A stretch of 21,392 nucleotides of DNA, taken from positions 1 to 21,392 of the IMG/VR virus record IMGVR_UViG_3300046804_000302. One strand, 5' to 3'. Made by a program: the position numbers and the translations under genes. The stretch comes from a virus. Within the stretch, counting starts at the first letter, position 1. Each line of letters starts with the position of its first letter. This document shows, piece after piece, positions 20,683 to 21,392 of the stretch. The notes beneath the pieces were generated by a model. It saw only the letters and a list, made by a program, of their open reading frames with translations. It was not told the origin of the DNA and ran no database searches.

Positions 20683-21392
20683 TTAAAACTTAAATCCAGT
20701 AAATTCTTCCGAAGAGACCCGTTTACCGAAGTCTGACTTATCAAATACTGGTTTATCGTCTTGACCAGAGTCAGCTATATTGGTTTGAGCCGAGACCTCA
20801 ACATCATATAGCTTCATCTTGGACCTATCAACACCGATCACGAAACGTTTATAATAAGATGGATCATTATAACGATTCTTAAGTTGTTTGACCATGATTT
20901 GACCTAGAGATTCTAAGTCCTCAGTGGAGATCAAAGCCAACATAAGATCAACTGTTGCAGGCAAACCAAAGGATTCGGATGTGTCCTCAAGACCTGGGTC
21001 GGAATTCGTAAAACCGGACCGAGTAGTCTGTGTGGCACTCACGATAGGTACATTATACTCAACTGCCAAACCCCTTAGTTCCTCTGCAATCGTTTTGACA
21101 TAAGTGTAACTGTTTACGTTAGCACCATATCGAAGTCGTTGCGAACTACAAATATTTAGATAGTCGATGTAGATAATGTCAGGTTGAAACTCTTGTTTAA
21201 GTTTTAACTCTTCAAGCAAAGCCCTAAAATGTCCAGCATGGGCACCGGCAGTTGGGTATTCCTTGATGATCAACTTACCTTGAGACTTCTTCCTGACTTT
21301 ATCTAACCGACTATCAAAGATGGGTTTATCGACCACCTTTAACTCATCCATAGAGAGGTTCAATAGGTTTGCATCGATACGTTCTGCAATCC
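20683..21392 (-). CDS. 41: Replicative DNA helicase, C-terminal part (T4 gp41 / DnaB type)
   Basis: The frame is open to the window edge, so this is a 5'-truncated gene; 235 codons are visible (an internal TTG at 21363 is not a start). The helicase unwinds DNA ahead of the fork and recruits the gp61 primase encoded in this window. Visible RecA-fold motifs are ERIDANLLNLSMDEL at the edge, the Walker B strand PDIIYIDYLNIC, the motif-3 strand VPIVSATQTTRSGF with its glutamine, the nucleotide-sensing QLKNRYNDPS with an arginine-finger-like region and the final FVIGVDRSKMKLYDVE. The Walker A loop lies outside the window. An acidic tail follows (ADSGQDDKPVFDKSDFGKR). The gene ends in a strong terminator. 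Confidence 0.92.
   Translation of the reverse strand, partial: IAERIDANLLNLSMDELKVVDKPIFDSRLDKVRKKSQGKLIIKEYPTAGAHAGHFRALLEELKLKQEFQPDIIYIDYLNICSSQRLRYGANVNSYTYVKTIAEELRGLAVEYNVPIVSATQTTRSGFTNSDPGLEDTSESFGLPATVDLMLALISTEDLESLGQIMVKQLKNRYNDPSYYKRFVIGVDRSKMKLYDVEVSAQTNIADSGQDDKPVFDKSDFGKRVSSEEFTGFKF

Overview
The window looks like a piece of a T4-type (gp41/gp61/late-promoter) myovirus genome of the sort found in marine and freshwater phages. The base composition is AT-rich. All 21 full-length genes, both partial edge genes and both tRNAs lie on the minus strand, so transcription runs from high to low coordinates. The host cannot be read from the sequence. The mix of a GroES-like co-chaperonin, a Dps-like protein, class I ribonucleotide reductase and MALWGKTD-type and GLT..SFCARM-type proteins recalls cyanophage and pelagiphage myoviruses (an inference from remembered families, not from a search).

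Layout in the direction of transcription. (1) 21392-20683: C-terminal part of the replicative helicase (gp41), closed by a UUCG-loop terminator and followed at once by a T4-type late promoter. (2) 20618-19554: an unrecognised 354-aa protein. (3) 19471-16820: a tightly coupled cassette of an HAD phosphatase, a ligase-type nucleotidyltransferase, a small SFCARM-type basic protein and a T-x-G-H nucleotidyltransferase. (4) 16819-13765: two fibre-like structural proteins, a lipoprotein and a small unknown protein. (5) 13729-7127: a large multi-module protein, a Dps-like ferritin, and 935-aa and 511-aa basic, His/Lys-rich repeat proteins. (6) 7096-5177: an Ig-domain virion protein, a terminator, and two conserved unknown proteins. 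(7) 5177-3486: a lysis-like cluster (inner-membrane spanin with a fully embedded outer-membrane spanin, then a coiled-coil membrane protein) and a Pol-beta-type nucleotidyltransferase. (8) 3422-1: groES, tRNA-Thr, tRNA-Arg, primase (gp61), nrdA and the start of one more gene.

The most interesting pattern is a shared N-terminal tag, roughly M-x-x-F-K-[DE]-[YF]-[LI]-x-E, on at least four proteins of parts 3 and 5. It resembles the capsid-targeting sequence of the T4 internal proteins, which ends in the (L/I)-x-E site cut by the prohead protease gp21. In the 935-aa and 511-aa proteins further (L/I)-x-E sites recur at the joints between repeated modules. I infer that this phage fills its prohead with a set of internal proteins, including enzymes (ligase-like, nucleotidyltransferase, perhaps HAD phosphatase), and that the two giant proteins may be polyproteins cut inside the head. 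This is not proven here.

Regulation can partly be read. Exact TATAAATA late-promoter octamers occur on the minus strand 30 and 33 bp before two genes, about 60 bp before groES, and once inside the HAD gene. Extended -10 (TGnTATAAT) elements precede primase and the HAD gene, the former placing the predicted transcript start on the primase ATG. Many genes are joined by TAATG or ATGA overlaps.
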